DNA of 64,000 bases from Kitasatospora gansuensis (GCF_014203705.1 NZ_JACHJR010000001.1:3162001-3226000); one strand, 5' to 3'. Counted from the first letter of the stretch, positions 43,389 through 52,889 are shown. Numbers and translations are program-made. Notes: generated from the sequence alone by a model not told the origin.

Positions 43389-44351
43389 ATGACGATCCAG
43401 GCCAGCGAAGCGCCTCCCGAGGCCGATGCCATCGCCGCCACTCAGCTCTCCGCCACCCGAGGTGGCGAGAAGCAGGGACTCGCCGAGCGGATCACGCTCG
43501 GCCTCTTCATCGGGGTGCCCTTCCTGGCGCTGCTGGCCGTCGTGCCGGTCGCCTGGGGTTGGGGCCTCGGCTGGACCGACCTGGCGATCGCCACGGTGAT
43601 GTACTTCGTCGCCTGTCACGGCATCACCGTCGGTTTCCACCGCTACTTCACGCACGGCTCGTTCAAGGCCAAGCGGCCGCTGGTGATCGCGATGGCGATC
43701 GCGGGCAGCCTGGCGATCGAGGGCCCGCTGGTGCGCTGGGTGGCCGACCACCGCAAGCACCACCGGTTCAGCGACAAGGAGGGCGACCCGCACTCGCCGT
43801 GGCGCTACGGCGAGTCGGTGCCCGCGCTGCTGAAGGGCCTCTGGTGGGCCCACATGGGCTGGCTCTTCGACGAGGAGCAGACCTCGCAGCTCAAGTACGC
43901 GCCCGACCTGGTCAAGGACCCGGCCATAAGGACCATCTCCCGGCTGTTCTGGGTCTGGACCCTGGTCTCGATGCTGATCCCGCCGCTGGTCGGCGGTCTG
44001 GTCTCGATGTCCTGGCAGGGCGCGCTGACCGCCTTCTTCTGGGGCTCGCTGGTCCGGGTCGCGCTGCTGCACCACGTCACCTGGTCGATCAACTCGATCT
44101 GCCACGCGATCGGTTCACGGCCGTTCAAGTCCCGCGACAAGTCCGGCAACGTCTGGTGGCTGGCGGTGCTGTCCTGCGGCGAGTCCTGGCACAACCTGCA
44201 CCACGCCGACCCCACCTCGGCCCGGCACGGCGTGCTGCGCGGCCAGATCGACTCCTCCGCCCGACTGATCCGCTGGTTCGAACAGGCGGGCTGGGCGAAG
44301 GATGTGCGGTGGCCTGACGCGGAGCGGATCGCCGCCCGCCGCACCGCATGA
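43389..44351 (+). CDS. Fatty-acyl-CoA (delta-9) desaturase
   Basis: This 320-residue membrane di-iron enzyme should introduce a cis double bond into acyl-CoA. The three histidine boxes are present: HRYFTH (about 84), HRKHH (about 121) and HNLHH (about 274). Four hydrophobic helices lie in the expected places. It needs an electron donor not seen here. Unsaturated fatty acids adjust membrane fluidity. The stop overlaps the TetR gene start (ATGA), so regulator and enzyme are made together. Confidence 0.93.
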   Translation: MTIQASEAPPEADAIAATQLSATRGGEKQGLAERITLGLFIGVPFLALLAVVPVAWGWGLGWTDLAIATVMYFVACHGITVGFHRYFTHGSFKAKRPLVIAMAIAGSLAIEGPLVRWVADHRKHHRFSDKEGDPHSPWRYGESVPALLKGLWWAHMGWLFDEEQTSQLKYAPDLVKDPAIRTISRLFWVWTLVSMLIPPLVGGLVSMSWQGALTAFFWGSLVRVALLHHVTWSINSICHAIGSRPFKSRDKSGNVWWLAVLSCGESWHNLHHADPTSARHGVLRGQIDSSARLIRWFEQAGWAKDVRWPDAERIAARRTA

Positions 44352-45088
44352 CCCGACGCCTGCCGCATGATGTAAGGGTGAACGGGAGCAACGGAGACAC
44401 CACGGACGGTCGGACCACACGAGCGGAGACCGCCCGTACCCGGTCGGCCGCTCCCGCCCGCACCACCAAGGCCGGCCGGGTCAGGATGACCGGCAAGCAG
44501 CGGCGCGAGCAGCTGCTGGACATCGGCCGGACGGTCTTCGCCGAGCGTGGCTACGACGGCACCTCGGTGGAGGAGATCGCCGAACGGGCGGGCGTCTCCA
44601 AGCCGGTGGTCTACGAGCACTTCGGGGGCAAGGAGGGGCTGTACGCGGTCGTGGTCGACCGGGAGATGCAGCTCCTCCTCGACATGGTCACCGGCGCGCT
44701 CACCGGCGGGCACTCCCGCGAGCTGCTGGAGCAGGCCGCCTTCGCGCTGATGGACTACATCGACACCTCGACCGACGGCTTCAAGATTCTGGTCCGGGAC
44801 TCGCCGGTGGCCCAGTCCACCGGCAGCTTCGCCTCGCTGATCAGCGACATCGCCGTCCAGGTCGAGGACATCCTCGGCCTGGAGTTCAAGTCCCGCGGCT
44901 TCGACGCCCGGCTGGCGCCGATGTACTCGCAGATGCTGGTCGGCATGGTCGCGCTCACCGGCCAGTGGTGGCTGGAGGTCCGCCGGCCCGGCAAGGCCGA
45001 GGTGGCCGCCCACCTGGTGAACCTGGCCTGGCACGGCCTGGAGGGCATGGAGCGGCACCCCAAGCTGGTCGGCGACCGACAGCTCTGA
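44348..45088 (+). CDS. TetR-family regulator of the desaturase operon
   Basis: The protein has 246 residues. A 45-residue disordered basic leader precedes the TetR HTH (LLDIGRTVFAERGYDGTSVE, then AERAGVSKPVVYEHFGGKEG). The C-terminal ligand domain is helical and unassigned. Related actinobacterial regulators next to desaturases respond to acyl-CoA. It probably represses its own operon through the palindromes at 43332-43356. ATG 44348 overlaps the desaturase stop; an in-frame GTG at 44378 is an alternative start. Confidence 0.9.
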   Translation: MTRRLPHDVRVNGSNGDTTDGRTTRAETARTRSAAPARTTKAGRVRMTGKQRREQLLDIGRTVFAERGYDGTSVEEIAERAGVSKPVVYEHFGGKEGLYAVVVDREMQLLLDMVTGALTGGHSRELLEQAAFALMDYIDTSTDGFKILVRDSPVAQSTGSFASLISDIAVQVEDILGLEFKSRGFDARLAPMYSQMLVGMVALTGQWWLEVRRPGKAEVAAHLVNLAWHGLEGMERHPKLVGDRQL

Positions 45089-45128
45089 GCTGTGCGGACA
45101 GCTGTGCCCACGGTGTTCACCGGGGAAG

Positions 45129-45142
45129 TCTTGACGTCAAGA
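45129..45142. promoter_or_regulatory. Palindrome upstream of the MarR gene
   Basis: TCTTGACGTCAAGA is a perfect 14-bp palindrome 38 bp before the MarR start codon. Its left half contains TTGACG, a plausible -35 box. MarR proteins commonly bind such sites in their own promoters, so this is a likely autoregulatory operator. Confidence 0.65.
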
Positions 45143-45180
45143 GGCTTCATATCGACACACCCGTGGCTACACTGATCCAC

Positions 45181-45675
45181 ATGGAGGACGAGGTCGACCG
45201 GCTGGTCGCTGCATGGCGCCGTGAGCGCCCCGACCTCGACGTGCGACCGCTCGAGGTGCTCAGCCGGGTCAGCCGGCTCGCCCGGCACCTGGACCGCGCC
45301 CGCCGCACCGCCTTCGCGGAGCACGGTCTCGAGCCCTGGGAGTTCGACGTGCTCACCGCCCTGCGGCGGGCCGGCTCCCCCTACCAGCTCTCCCCCGGCC
45401 AGCTGCTCACCCAGACCCTGGTCACCTCCGGCACCATGACCAACCGGATCGACCGGCTCACCGGCAAGGGCCTGGTCAAGCGGCTGCCCGATCCGGACGA
45501 CCGGCGCGGGGTGCTGGTGCGGCTGACCGAGGACGGGCGCGACCGCGCCGACGAAGCACTCGCCGGGCTGCTGGCCCACGAGCGGGCCCTGCTCGCCGAA
45601 CTGACGGGCCACCAGCAGACCGAACTCGCGGGGCTGCTCCGGCAGTTGGTGGCACCTTTCGACAGCGCCGGTTAG
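45181..45675 (+). CDS. MarR-family transcriptional regulator
   Basis: This is a 164-residue winged-helix dimer. The HTH and wing are clear: LSPGQLLTQTLVTSGTMTNR is followed by IDRLTGKGLVKRLPDPDDRR and GVLVRLTEDGRDRAD. MarR proteins respond to phenolic compounds, oxidants or antibiotics. No divergent or downstream target gene is adjacent, so only autoregulation is suggested. ATG 45181 sits just after a possible TACACT -10 box, so the mRNA may be leaderless or nearly so. Confidence 0.92.
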   Translation: MEDEVDRLVAAWRRERPDLDVRPLEVLSRVSRLARHLDRARRTAFAEHGLEPWEFDVLTALRRAGSPYQLSPGQLLTQTLVTSGTMTNRIDRLTGKGLVKRLPDPDDRRGVLVRLTEDGRDRADEALAGLLAHERALLAELTGHQQTELAGLLRQLVAPFDSAG

Positions 45676-45704
45676 CTTTTTGCAGGGCGCTCGGTCTTAC
45701 GGTC

Positions 45705-45819
45705 CAGGGGCTCGGGGAACTGCGAGGAGATCTGGCGTGCGGGTCACTGCGAAAGTGCCTGACCACACACGCACGGATCGCCTTTTTCGAGGTCGGCGTC
45801 GCAGTTCCCCGAGCCCCTG
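45705..45819 (+). repeat. Palindromic intergenic element, copy C
   Basis: The element is 115 bp with 21-bp perfect inverted ends identical to those of copy A, and the same interior orientation. The flanks extend the dyad: TACGGTC precedes the left end and its complement GACCGTA follows the right end. It lies between the convergent MarR and CapD-like genes. The gap continues to 45920 without other features apart from a short CTGCCAA flank also seen beside copy B. Confidence 0.85.
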
Positions 45820-45920
45820 ACCGTAGAGCTGAAGCACCTGCCAAAAGGTCGGCGTCGCCCAGGCGGCGGAGCCGCACATCAGCAGAGCCCCGGGCCCCTG
45901 GTGGCTGATGCCCGGAGGGC

Positions 45921-47456
45921 CTAGAAGCCGTCCGGGTACGGGGCGCTGAGGGCCGGGACGGGTTGGGCTTCGGGGGTGCGGTAGCCGGGGAGGAGTTCGG
46001 CGAGGCGGCGGCGGACTTCGGCGTCGGAGTTGCCCGCTGCGGCCTGGTAGAGGCCGGTCAGGCCGCCGGCCAGGTCTTCGGGGCCGGCCGAGGAGTCGGC
46101 GACGGTGGCGTAGATCCGGGCGTGGGCGGTGGGGAGGCGTTCCTCGCCCTCGGAGAACAGGGCCTCGTTGAGCTTCTCCCCCGCTCGCAGGCCGGTGTAC
46201 CGGATCTCCACTTCCTCGGCCTCCAGCTGCACCTGCCGGGCGAAGTTGTGCACCAAGTCGACGATCCGCACCGGCTCCCCCATGTCCAGCACGAACACCT
46301 CCCCGCCGTGCGCCATCCGGCCGGCTTCCAGCACCAGGCCGACCGCCTCCTCGATGGTCATGAAGAACCGGGTCACGTCGGGGTGGGTGACCGTCACGGG
46401 CCCGCCGCTGCGCAGCTGTTCGGCCAGGACGGACAGCAGCGAGCCGCGCGAGCCCAGCACGTTGCCGAACCGGACCGCCGAGAAGACCCCGGTGCCGAGG
46501 TTGCGCGCGTCCCGGGCGTTGGCCTGGACGATCAGCTCGGCCAGCCGCTTGCTGGCGCCGAGCACCGAGGTCGGGTCGGCCGCCTTGTCGGTGGAGATCA
46601 GCACGAACCGTTCGACGCCGGTGGCGAGGGCGGCCTCGACCAGGTTGTCGGTGCCCAGCACGTTGGACTTCACGGCCTCGGAGGGGTGCCGCTCCAGCAG
46701 CGGGAGGTGCTTGTGGGCGGCGGCGTGGAAGACCACCTCGGGCTTGAGGTCGCGGAAGATCTGCTGGATTCTCGGCCGGTCCCGGATGTCGGCGATCACC
46801 AGGGCGTCGTCGGTGAGCAACGCCTCGCCCCAGATGTCCAGTTGGAGCCGGTGCAGGTTGGACTCGTCGTGGTCGAGCATGTACAGCTCGGCCGGGCCGA
46901 AGGCGTGCAGCTGGCGGCAGAGTTCGCTGCCGATCGAGCCGCCGGCGCCGGTGACCAGGACCCGGCGGCCCTCGATCACGGCCCGGACGTCCGAGGAGGC
47001 CACGTGCACCTCATGCCGGCCGATCAGGCGGTTGACGTCCAGGCTGCGCAGGTCGGAGCCGACCACCTCGCGGCGCAGGGCGGCCAGGAAGGACGGCAGG
47101 TAGCGGACCGAGGCGCCGGCCGCCGCGGCGGCGGTGGCCAGTTGGCGGACCCGCTGGTGCGCCAGCCCGGGGATGGCCAGCACCACCACCTGGGCCCGGT
47201 GCTCGACGGCGAGTCCGGTCAGCTCGGCGAGCGTGCCGAGCACCGGTGCGCCGCTGACCAGCTGACCGGCCTTCAGCGGGTCGTCGTCCAGCAGTCCGAC
47301 CGGGAGCAGCCCGAAGTCGGGCGTCCGGTCGAGGTCGCGGACCAGTGCGGTGCCGGCCGAACCGGCTCCGACCACGATCGTGCGCAGACCTGAACCACCC
47401 TCCTGGAGCGGGTGGTTGGACGGATTCAGGCGTGCGGCATTGTTGTACGGCGACAT
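45921..47456 (-). CDS. CapD/FlaA1-like nucleotide-sugar 4,6-dehydratase, soluble
   Basis: The protein has 511 residues. An N-terminal CoA/NAD-binding-like domain (IVVGAGSAGTALVRDL, about 27-130) precedes the catalytic extended-SDR domain with LVTGAGGSIGSELCRQL. The STDKAADPTSVLGASKR segment is typical of UDP-GlcNAc 4,6-dehydratases of the WbpM/CapD type. The membrane helices of full WbpM are missing, so it should be cytosolic. It starts at ATG 47456 behind GGAGGACAC, 55 bp after a response-regulator gene on the same strand. It could feed deoxy-amino sugars into surface glycans. Confidence 0.9.
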   Translation of the reverse strand: MSPYNNAARLNPSNHPLQEGGSGLRTIVVGAGSAGTALVRDLDRTPDFGLLPVGLLDDDPLKAGQLVSGAPVLGTLAELTGLAVEHRAQVVVLAIPGLAHQRVRQLATAAAAAGASVRYLPSFLAALRREVVGSDLRSLDVNRLIGRHEVHVASSDVRAVIEGRRVLVTGAGGSIGSELCRQLHAFGPAELYMLDHDESNLHRLQLDIWGEALLTDDALVIADIRDRPRIQQIFRDLKPEVVFHAAAHKHLPLLERHPSEAVKSNVLGTDNLVEAALATGVERFVLISTDKAADPTSVLGASKRLAELIVQANARDARNLGTGVFSAVRFGNVLGSRGSLLSVLAEQLRSGGPVTVTHPDVTRFFMTIEEAVGLVLEAGRMAHGGEVFVLDMGEPVRIVDLVHNFARQVQLEAEEVEIRYTGLRAGEKLNEALFSEGEERLPTAHARIYATVADSSAGPEDLAGGLTGLYQAAAGNSDAEVRRRLAELLPGYRTPEAQPVPALSAPYPDGF

Positions 47457-47511
47457 GTGTCCTCCGAATTCCCTGACCTGACGATGTCGGTACCTGGGCT
47501 TGGGGGGCTGG

Positions 47512-48375
47512 TCAGCCGGCGCCGGGGCCTGTGGCGACGGTTGGGGTGGTGCGCGGGGTGGGTGGTGCGGCCGGTTCGGAGGGGCTGACGCCCGCCCGTC
47601 GGGCCACCGCGACGGCGGCGAGGGTGGAGTGCACCCCCAACTTGCCGAGCACGTTCTGCATATGGGTGCGGACGGTGTGCGGGGAGAGGTAGAGCCGCTC
47701 GGCCACAGCCTGCCGGCCGAGCCCGGCGACCATGCAGCGGAGCACCTCCTCCTCCCGGGGGGTGAGGCTCTCCACCAGCCGTTCGCTCTCCGTCCGGTCG
47801 CGCCGGGCGGCGGTCAACTCCCGTACCACTCCGGTGAGCAGGGCGGGCGGGAGGTGGGTCTCGTCGCGCAGGACGCCGCGGATCACGGCCATCAGGCGCG
47901 GCAGCGAGCTGTCCTTGGCGACCCAGCCGCAGGCACCGGCCTGCAAGGCCCGGACGGCGCGGCGCGGGTCGTCCTCGTGGGCCAGCACCACCGCCCGCAG
48001 CTCGGGGTAGCTCCGACAGGCCCTGGCCAGCAGCGGCAGCCCGTCCGCCACCGGCCCGGTCGGCGGCCTGGGTGGGCCGGCCTGCAGCGGTACGGGTGGC
48101 CGCCTGGGTGCCGGTGCGCGGCCGAACTGCCCTTCCGGCTCTGCCGGTTGGCGGGGACGGCGGAGGGTGGCGGCGCCGACGGGGCCGAGGTCGGCGTCGA
48201 TCAGGATCACGTCGAAGGGCCGCCCCTCGGCGGCGGCCCGCTCCAGGGCGCGCTCGGCACCGGCCGGGCTCCCGGCCACACCGACCTCGACGTCCGCCTC
48301 GGCGGCCAGGGTGGCCGCCAGCGCCTCGGCAAAGATGCGGTGGTCGTCGACCACCAGGACGCGAACCCGTCCCAT
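47512..48375 (-). CDS. LuxR-type response regulator with Pro-rich insertion
   Basis: The protein has 287 residues. The receiver has the acidic pair DD (10-11) and the likely phospho-Asp60 in VILIDADLG. A Pro/Arg-rich insertion (about 70-108) interrupts it before beta 4, which is unusual. The C-terminal GerE/LuxR HTH (about 205-265) reads LTPREEEVLRCMVAGLGRQ, followed by LYLSPHTVRTHMQNVLGKLG. A Pro/Thr-rich tail ends it. No kinase gene is adjacent. It lies upstream of the CapD-like gene and may be co-transcribed with it. Confidence 0.9.
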   Translation of the reverse strand: MGRVRVLVVDDHRIFAEALAATLAAEADVEVGVAGSPAGAERALERAAAEGRPFDVILIDADLGPVGAATLRRPRQPAEPEGQFGRAPAPRRPPVPLQAGPPRPPTGPVADGLPLLARACRSYPELRAVVLAHEDDPRRAVRALQAGACGWVAKDSSLPRLMAVIRGVLRDETHLPPALLTGVVRELTAARRDRTESERLVESLTPREEEVLRCMVAGLGRQAVAERLYLSPHTVRTHMQNVLGKLGVHSTLAAVAVARRAGVSPSEPAAPPTPRTTPTVATGPGAG

Positions 48376-48550
48376 CGTCGTTCCCCCCTGCTCAGGTGCC
48401 GGCCCCCACCAGCTGCCGGGCCCACTGCGGTGGGCCCGCCCACTTCTGCCCCCCGGTTCCCTGCGGGACTCAGCGTACGGAAGCGGGCAGGGAATCGGTG
48501 GGGATTTGGTGAAGTTTCGTCATTCACCCCGCAGTTGCCGGGACACGACA

Positions 48551-48585
48551 CCGCCCCGGGCCGACGCTGGGTCGGACCGGGGCGG
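48551..48585 (-). terminator. Terminator of galTEK
   Basis: CCGCCCCGGGCCGA and TCGGACCGGGGCGG form a 14-bp stem with one mismatch and a 7-nt loop, 16 bp after the galK stop. Confidence 0.75.
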
Positions 48586-48600
48586 GAGAGTGAGCAGCAC

Positions 48601-49731
48601 TCAGGCCAGGCGGCGGGCGCCGGCGGCCGGGGTGGCGGTGAAGGTGCGCGGGTCGGCGTACCCGGCGGCCTTGAAGGCGCCGGTCACGGCCGCCGCGATG
48701 CCGTCCAGCCGTTCGGCGTCGACCAGGGCGATCACCGAGCCGCCGAAGCCGCCGCCGGTCATCCGGGCGCCGAGGGCGCCGGCCTCGACCGCCGCCGCGA
48801 CCGCGAGGTCGGTCTCCGGGCAGGAGACCCCGTAGTCGTCCCGGAGCGAGGCGTGCCCGGCGGTCAGCACCGGGCCGAGCCCGGTCAGATCGGCGGCGTC
48901 GAGCAGTGCGATCGCCTGCTCGACCCGGGCGTCCTCGGTCACCACGTGCCGTACCAGCGGCCGGAGTTCGGCGGGCAGCCGGTCCAGGGCGGCGGGCAGG
49001 CCCGGCAGGTCGAGGTCGCGCAGCGCGGGCAGCCCGAGCAGGGCGGCGGCCCGCTCGCAGCCGGCCCGCAGGGCGGCGTACGCGCCGTCGGCCAGGTCGT
49101 GCTTGACCCGGGTGTCGATCACCAGCAGGCGCAGGCCCCGGCCCGCCAGGTCGAGCGGGACCTGACGCTGCGCCAGATCCCGGGTGTCCAGGAAGAGCGC
49201 GCCGCCCTCGGCGCAGCACATCGAGGCCATCTGGTCCATCACGCCGCACGGGACGCCGACGAAGGCGTTCTCGGCCCGCTGCGCGATGAGCGCCAACCCG
49301 GCCGCGTCCAGGTCCAGTTCGTACAGGTCGCGGTAGGCAGTGGCGACCACGCACTCCAGCGAGGCGGAGGAGGACAGGCCCGCCCCGGTCGGCACGTCGC
49401 TGTCGAACCAGAAGTCCGCGCCACCCACCTGGTGCCCGGCCTCGCGGAGCGCCCAGACCACCGCGGCAGGGTACTTGGCCCAGCCGTCCACGGCGCCGGG
49501 GGTCAGCCCGGCGACGTCCAGTTCGGTCACCTTGCCGTCGCCCTGCTCGCTCCACAGCCTCAGCAGGCCGTCGGTGCGCAGCCGGACGGCCGCCCTGGTC
49601 GCGTGCGGCAGGGCGATCGGGAGCACGAACCCGTCGTTGTAGTCGGTGTGCTCGCCGATCAGGTTGACTCGGCCGGGCGCCGCCCAGACCCCGGTCGGGG
49701 CGGCGCCGTGGACGGACTGGAAATCGGTCAT
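48601..49731 (-). CDS. galK: Galactokinase
   Basis: GalK phosphorylates galactose at C1 in the Leloir pathway. It has 376 residues and a GHMP fold. The galactokinase signature [19 protein letters not shown], the ATP loop [15 protein letters not shown] and the C-terminal [13 protein letters not shown] are intact. ATG 49731 overlaps the galE stop (ATGA). It is the last gene of galTEK. Confidence 0.97.
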   Translation of the reverse strand: MTDFQSVHGAAPTGVWAAPGRVNLIGEHTDYNDGFVLPIALPHATRAAVRLRTDGLLRLWSEQGDGKVTELDVAGLTPGAVDGWAKYPAAVVWALREAGHQVGGADFWFDSDVPTGAGLSSSASLECVVATAYRDLYELDLDAAGLALIAQRAENAFVGVPCGVMDQMASMCCAEGGALFLDTRDLAQRQVPLDLAGRGLRLLVIDTRVKHDLADGAYAALRAGCERAAALLGLPALRDLDLPGLPAALDRLPAELRPLVRHVVTEDARVEQAIALLDAADLTGLGPVLTAGHASLRDDYGVSCPETDLAVAAAVEAGALGARMTGGGFGGSVIALVDAERLDGIAAAVTGAFKAAGYADPRTFTATPAAGARRLA

Positions 49732-50705
49732 GCGTGCTTCTTCTCCAGGGTGAACTGCCAGGCGTCCTTGACGATCTCGTCCAGGTCGGCACGACGGGGG
49801 GTCCAGCCCAGCGCCTGGTGGGCGCGGGCGGCGGAGGCGACCAGGACGGCCGGGTCGCCGGGACGGCGGTCGGCGACCACCACCGGGATCTCCCGGCCGG
49901 TCACCCGCTTCACCGACTCGATCACCTCGCGGACCGAGAAGCCGCTGCCGTTGCCGAGGTTGCAGATCAGGTGCTCCCCCGCCTTGGCGGCGTCCAGCGC
50001 CAGCAGGTGCGCGTCGGCCAGGTCGGCGACGTGGATGTAGTCGCGGATGCAGGTGCCGTCCGGGGTCGGGTAGTCCTCGCCGTAGACCGCGATGTGCGGG
50101 CGGTCGCCCAGGGCGGCCTGGAAGACCAGCGGGATCAGGTGCGACTCGGGGTCGTGGCGCTCACCGAAAGCGACACCAAAAGAGCTGCCGTACGCCCCGG
50201 CCACGTTGAAGTAGCGCAGCGAGACCGCGGCCAGGCCGTGCGCGATCGCCTCACTGGTGATCAGGTGGTCGACCGCGAGCTTGGTGGCGCCGTAGGTGTT
50301 GGTCGGCGAGGTGCGGGCGGTCTCGGCGATCGGCACCTGCTCCGGCTCGCCGTAGACGGCGGCGGTGGAGGAGAAGACCAGCTTGGCGACGCCGGCCTTG
50401 CGCATCGCGCTGATCAGCTCCAGCGAGCCGGCCACGTTGTTGCGCCAGTACTTCTCCGGGTCGGCGACCGACTCGCCGACCTGCGAGCAGGCGGCGAAGT
50501 GCAGCACGCCGTCGAAGGAGGAGTCGAGCACCTCGGCCGCGTCCTGGATCCGGCCCCGGACGAACTCGGCCCCGGCCGGCACGCCCTCGCGGAAGCCGGT
50601 GGAGAGGTCGTCGAGCACGGTGACCTGGTGGCCCGCCTCCAGCAGGTGTGCGGCGACCACACTGCCGACGTAGCCGGCGCCACCGGTGACCAGGTACTTA
50701 CTCAT
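49728..50705 (-). CDS. galE: UDP-glucose 4-epimerase
   Basis: GalE interconverts UDP-glucose and UDP-galactose. It has 325 residues. The NAD motif is [20 protein letters not shown], the active-site Ser lies in FSSTAAVYG, and the YxxxK pair is YGATK. The sugar-binding stretch [11 protein letters not shown] is present. ATG 50705 overlaps the galT stop by four bases. In Streptomyces galE can also be expressed from an internal constitutive promoter because it is needed for glycan synthesis; no clear one was seen here. Confidence 0.97.
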   Translation of the reverse strand: MSKYLVTGGAGYVGSVVAAHLLEAGHQVTVLDDLSTGFREGVPAGAEFVRGRIQDAAEVLDSSFDGVLHFAACSQVGESVADPEKYWRNNVAGSLELISAMRKAGVAKLVFSSTAAVYGEPEQVPIAETARTSPTNTYGATKLAVDHLITSEAIAHGLAAVSLRYFNVAGAYGSSFGVAFGERHDPESHLIPLVFQAALGDRPHIAVYGEDYPTPDGTCIRDYIHVADLADAHLLALDAAKAGEHLICNLGNGSGFSVREVIESVKRVTGREIPVVVADRRPGDPAVLVASAARAHQALGWTPRRADLDEIVKDAWQFTLEKKHA

Positions 50706-51787
50706 GTTGCGACCTCCCGCAGGCGATGCGCTGCCGACTCCGGCGACACATCGTTGATGAATGCGTCCATGCCGGATTCGACGCCGGCCAGGAACTTGAG
50801 CTTGCCTACCGTACGACGGATCGTGAACAGCTCCAGATGCAGTGCCGCCTCGGTGCGGTGCCGGGCGGGCGCCTGGTGCCAGGCCGCGATGTACGGGGTC
50901 GGCGCACTGCCGTCGAACAATCGGTCGAAGCGGCGCAGCAGTTCGAGGTAGATCCCCGGGAACTCGGCCCGCTCCGGCTCGGTCAGCTCGGTCAGGTCGG
51001 CCACCCGGCGGTTCGGGTACAGGTGCACCTCGTACGGCCAGCGGGCGGCGAACGGGACGAACGCCGTCCAGTGCTCGCCCCGGAGCACCACTCGTACGGG
51101 ATCGGCGAGTTCGGCCGCGAGTACGTCCTCGAAGAGGTTCCGGCCGGTGGCGGCGCGGTGTTCGTCGGCCCGGGCGAGCATCCTGACGGTGCGTGGGGTG
51201 ACGAACGGGAAGGCGTAGATCTGGCCGTGCGAGTGAGCCAGCGTCACGCCGATCTCGGCGCCCCGGTTCTCGAAGCAGTAGACCTGCTCGACGCCCGGCA
51301 GCGCGGAGAGTTCGGCCGTCCTGTCGGTCCAGGCGTCCAGCACCAGGCGGGCCCCGGACTCGCTCAGATCGGCGAACGAGGCGTCGTGGTCGGAGGTGAA
51401 GCAGACCACCTCGCAGCGGCCCACCCCGGGCGTCAGCTCGCGCAGCGGCGTGACGTCCGGCAGCACCTCGGCGGCGGCGCCGAGGGCCAGCGAGGGGAAC
51501 CGGTTCTCGAAGACCGCCACCTCGTAGTCCGGCGCCGGGATCTCGCTCGAGCGGCCGTCCCGGGACGGGCAGAGCGGGCACTCGTCGGCCGGGGGGTGGT
51601 AGATCCGGCCCTGCCGGTGCGCGGCCACCGTGACGTGGTCGCCGGTGACCGGGTCGCGGCGGACCTCCGACAGGGCGGTGGTGGCCTCCAACGGACGCAG
51701 GTCGGTGTAGGCCCGGTCGGCGGACTCCTCGGTGTCGAAGTAGATGAGCTCGCGGCCGTCCGCGAGCTTGGTCGTGGTCTTCTGCAC
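50702..51787 (-). CDS. galT: Galactose-1-phosphate uridylyltransferase
   Basis: GalT exchanges UMP between UDP-glucose and Gal-1-P. It has 361 residues. The HIT-type active site is [12 protein letters not shown], whose middle His carries the uridylyl group. A zinc-site-like pair is seen in DECPLCPSR, with a further His-rich segment downstream. The start is GTG 51787. It heads galTEK behind a good sigma-70-like promoter. Confidence 0.97.
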   Translation of the reverse strand: MQKTTTKLADGRELIYFDTEESADRAYTDLRPLEATTALSEVRRDPVTGDHVTVAAHRQGRIYHPPADECPLCPSRDGRSSEIPAPDYEVAVFENRFPSLALGAAAEVLPDVTPLRELTPGVGRCEVVCFTSDHDASFADLSESGARLVLDAWTDRTAELSALPGVEQVYCFENRGAEIGVTLAHSHGQIYAFPFVTPRTVRMLARADEHRAATGRNLFEDVLAAELADPVRVVLRGEHWTAFVPFAARWPYEVHLYPNRRVADLTELTEPERAEFPGIYLELLRRFDRLFDGSAPTPYIAAWHQAPARHRTEAALHLELFTIRRTVGKLKFLAGVESGMDAFINDVSPESAAHRLREVAT

Positions 51788-51816
51788 GGCTCCGCCTTCC
51801 GATGTGCGCTCCGCTC

Positions 51817-51845
51817 ATAATCAAACAGAACTGCACATGAGTCAA
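51817..51845 (-). promoter_or_regulatory. galTEK promoter
   Basis: On the minus strand TTGACT and GATTAT are separated by exactly 17 bp, a close match to vegetative promoters. The -10 box lies about 30 bp before the galT start codon. The position corresponds to the galactose-inducible galP1 of Streptomyces. No clear inverted-repeat operator overlaps it. Confidence 0.7.
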
Positions 51846-51879
51846 CACATCCGAGCCCCTGGCTGCCGCAGCGTGTGCC

Positions 51880-52548
51880 TCAGGGGCGGGTGATGCGTTC
51901 GAGGAGGCCGGTGCGGACCGCGAGGGCGGTGGCTTCGAGGCGGGTGCGGGCGTTGAGCTTCATCAGGACGCGCTGGACGTGGGTGCGGGCGGTGCTCGGG
52001 GCGATGCCCATGCCGGCGGCGATGGCGGTGGTGTCCTGGCCCTCGGTGATCCGGATCAGTACCTGGACCTCCCGCCGGGTCAGTGCCCGGAGCAGCCGTA
52101 CCGCGTCGTCGTCCGGTTCGGCCACCGGGCGGAGCACCCGCTCGAACGCCCCCTGCAGCACCTCGACCGCGACCGCCGCCTCGCCCGCCCTGACCCGCGC
52201 GATCGCCCGCTCGACGACCTCGATCCGCTCGTCGCTGCGTACGTAGCCCGCCGCCCCGGCCGCGAACGCCGCCGCCACCCGGCCCGGCTCGCCGACCGGG
52301 CCGAGCACCACCACGGCGATCTCCGGCCGCTCCCGGCGCAGCCGTCTCAGCGGTTCGAAGGCGTCCGGTGCCCCCGGTCCGGCCACTCCCAGCAGGCAGA
52401 CCTCGGGCCGTCGGCCGGCCACCGACTCGGCCACCGCCCGGGCCGGGGAGCCGATCGCGAGCACCCGGTGCCCACGCAGGGTCAGCGCGGCGGCCAGCGC
52501 CTCCGCGAGCAGTCTGTGGTCGTCGACCACCACGAGCCGAACGCCCAT
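51880..52548 (-). CDS. LuxR-type regulator with atypical (pseudo-)receiver
   Basis: This is a 222-residue NarL-like regulator. The receiver keeps the acidic pair ([14 protein letters not shown]9-D10) but lacks the phospho-acceptor: the strand reads [12 protein letters not shown], with Gly/Val where Asp should be. The LuxR HTH is intact ([17 protein letters not shown], then [19 protein letters not shown]). It is probably phosphorylation-independent. ATG 52548 is chosen because GGAGGG precedes it. It is near galTEK on the same strand, but a promoter separates them. Confidence 0.9.
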   Translation of the reverse strand: MGVRLVVVDDHRLLAEALAAALTLRGHRVLAIGSPARAVAESVAGRRPEVCLLGVAGPGAPDAFEPLRRLRRERPEIAVVVLGPVGEPGRVAAAFAAGAAGYVRSDERIEVVERAIARVRAGEAAVAVEVLQGAFERVLRPVAEPDDDAVRLLRALTRREVQVLIRITEGQDTTAIAAGMGIAPSTARTHVQRVLMKLNARTRLEATALAVRTGLLERITRP

Positions 52549-52685
52549 GGCGCCCTCCACTCCCCGTCCGGCCGCCCCCCGCACCCCGTCCGTACCCGGC
52601 GGGCCGCCGTGACGCACCATCAGAGCGCATTCGGCCCCGGCCCGCCAGAGCGCGCGTGGGCCGGGCCGTGCCCTCGGGAAACACC

Positions 52686-52716
52686 GAAGGCCCCCGCCGA
52701 AGTGGCGGGAGCCTTC
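52686..52716 (-). terminator. Terminator of tRNA-Thr
   Basis: GAAGGC-CCCCGCC and GGCGGGA-GCCTTC form a 13-bp stem with one mismatch around GAAGT, immediately after the tRNA 3' end. Confidence 0.75.
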
Positions 52717-52722
52717 TGTGAC

Positions 52723-52798
52723 TGGAGCCCCCATGCGGAATCGAACCGCAGACCTTCTCCTTACCATGGAGACGCTCTACCGACTGAGCTATAGGGGC
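52723..52798 (-). tRNA. tRNA-Thr, anticodon GGU, CCA encoded
   Basis: The acceptor pairs GCCCCTA with TGGGGGC, followed by T and an encoded CCA. The D arm is AGCTCAGTCGGTAGAGC. The anticodon arm is TCTCC-ATGGTAA-GGAGA, giving GGT. The T arm contains GGTTCGATTCC. No integrase is adjacent. Confidence 0.96.
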
Positions 52799-52889
52799 GA
52801 ACCGGTCGAACGAGGAAGACATTACACGGTGATCGGCCGGTACGTGAAATCCGCCCCCGGCCGGGCTCCGCTCCCCGTCCGACGACCCG

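Noticed and set aside
51842..51885. Short GC-rich dyad (CCCCTGGC and CTCAGGGG) before the galT promoter
   Set aside because: The arms are short and imperfect, and it lacks the interior of the 115-bp element family, so it is at most a weak terminator.
52723..52798. tRNA-Thr as a possible genomic-island boundary
   Set aside because: Flanking genes are core or ordinary transport genes, and no att-like repeat was found.
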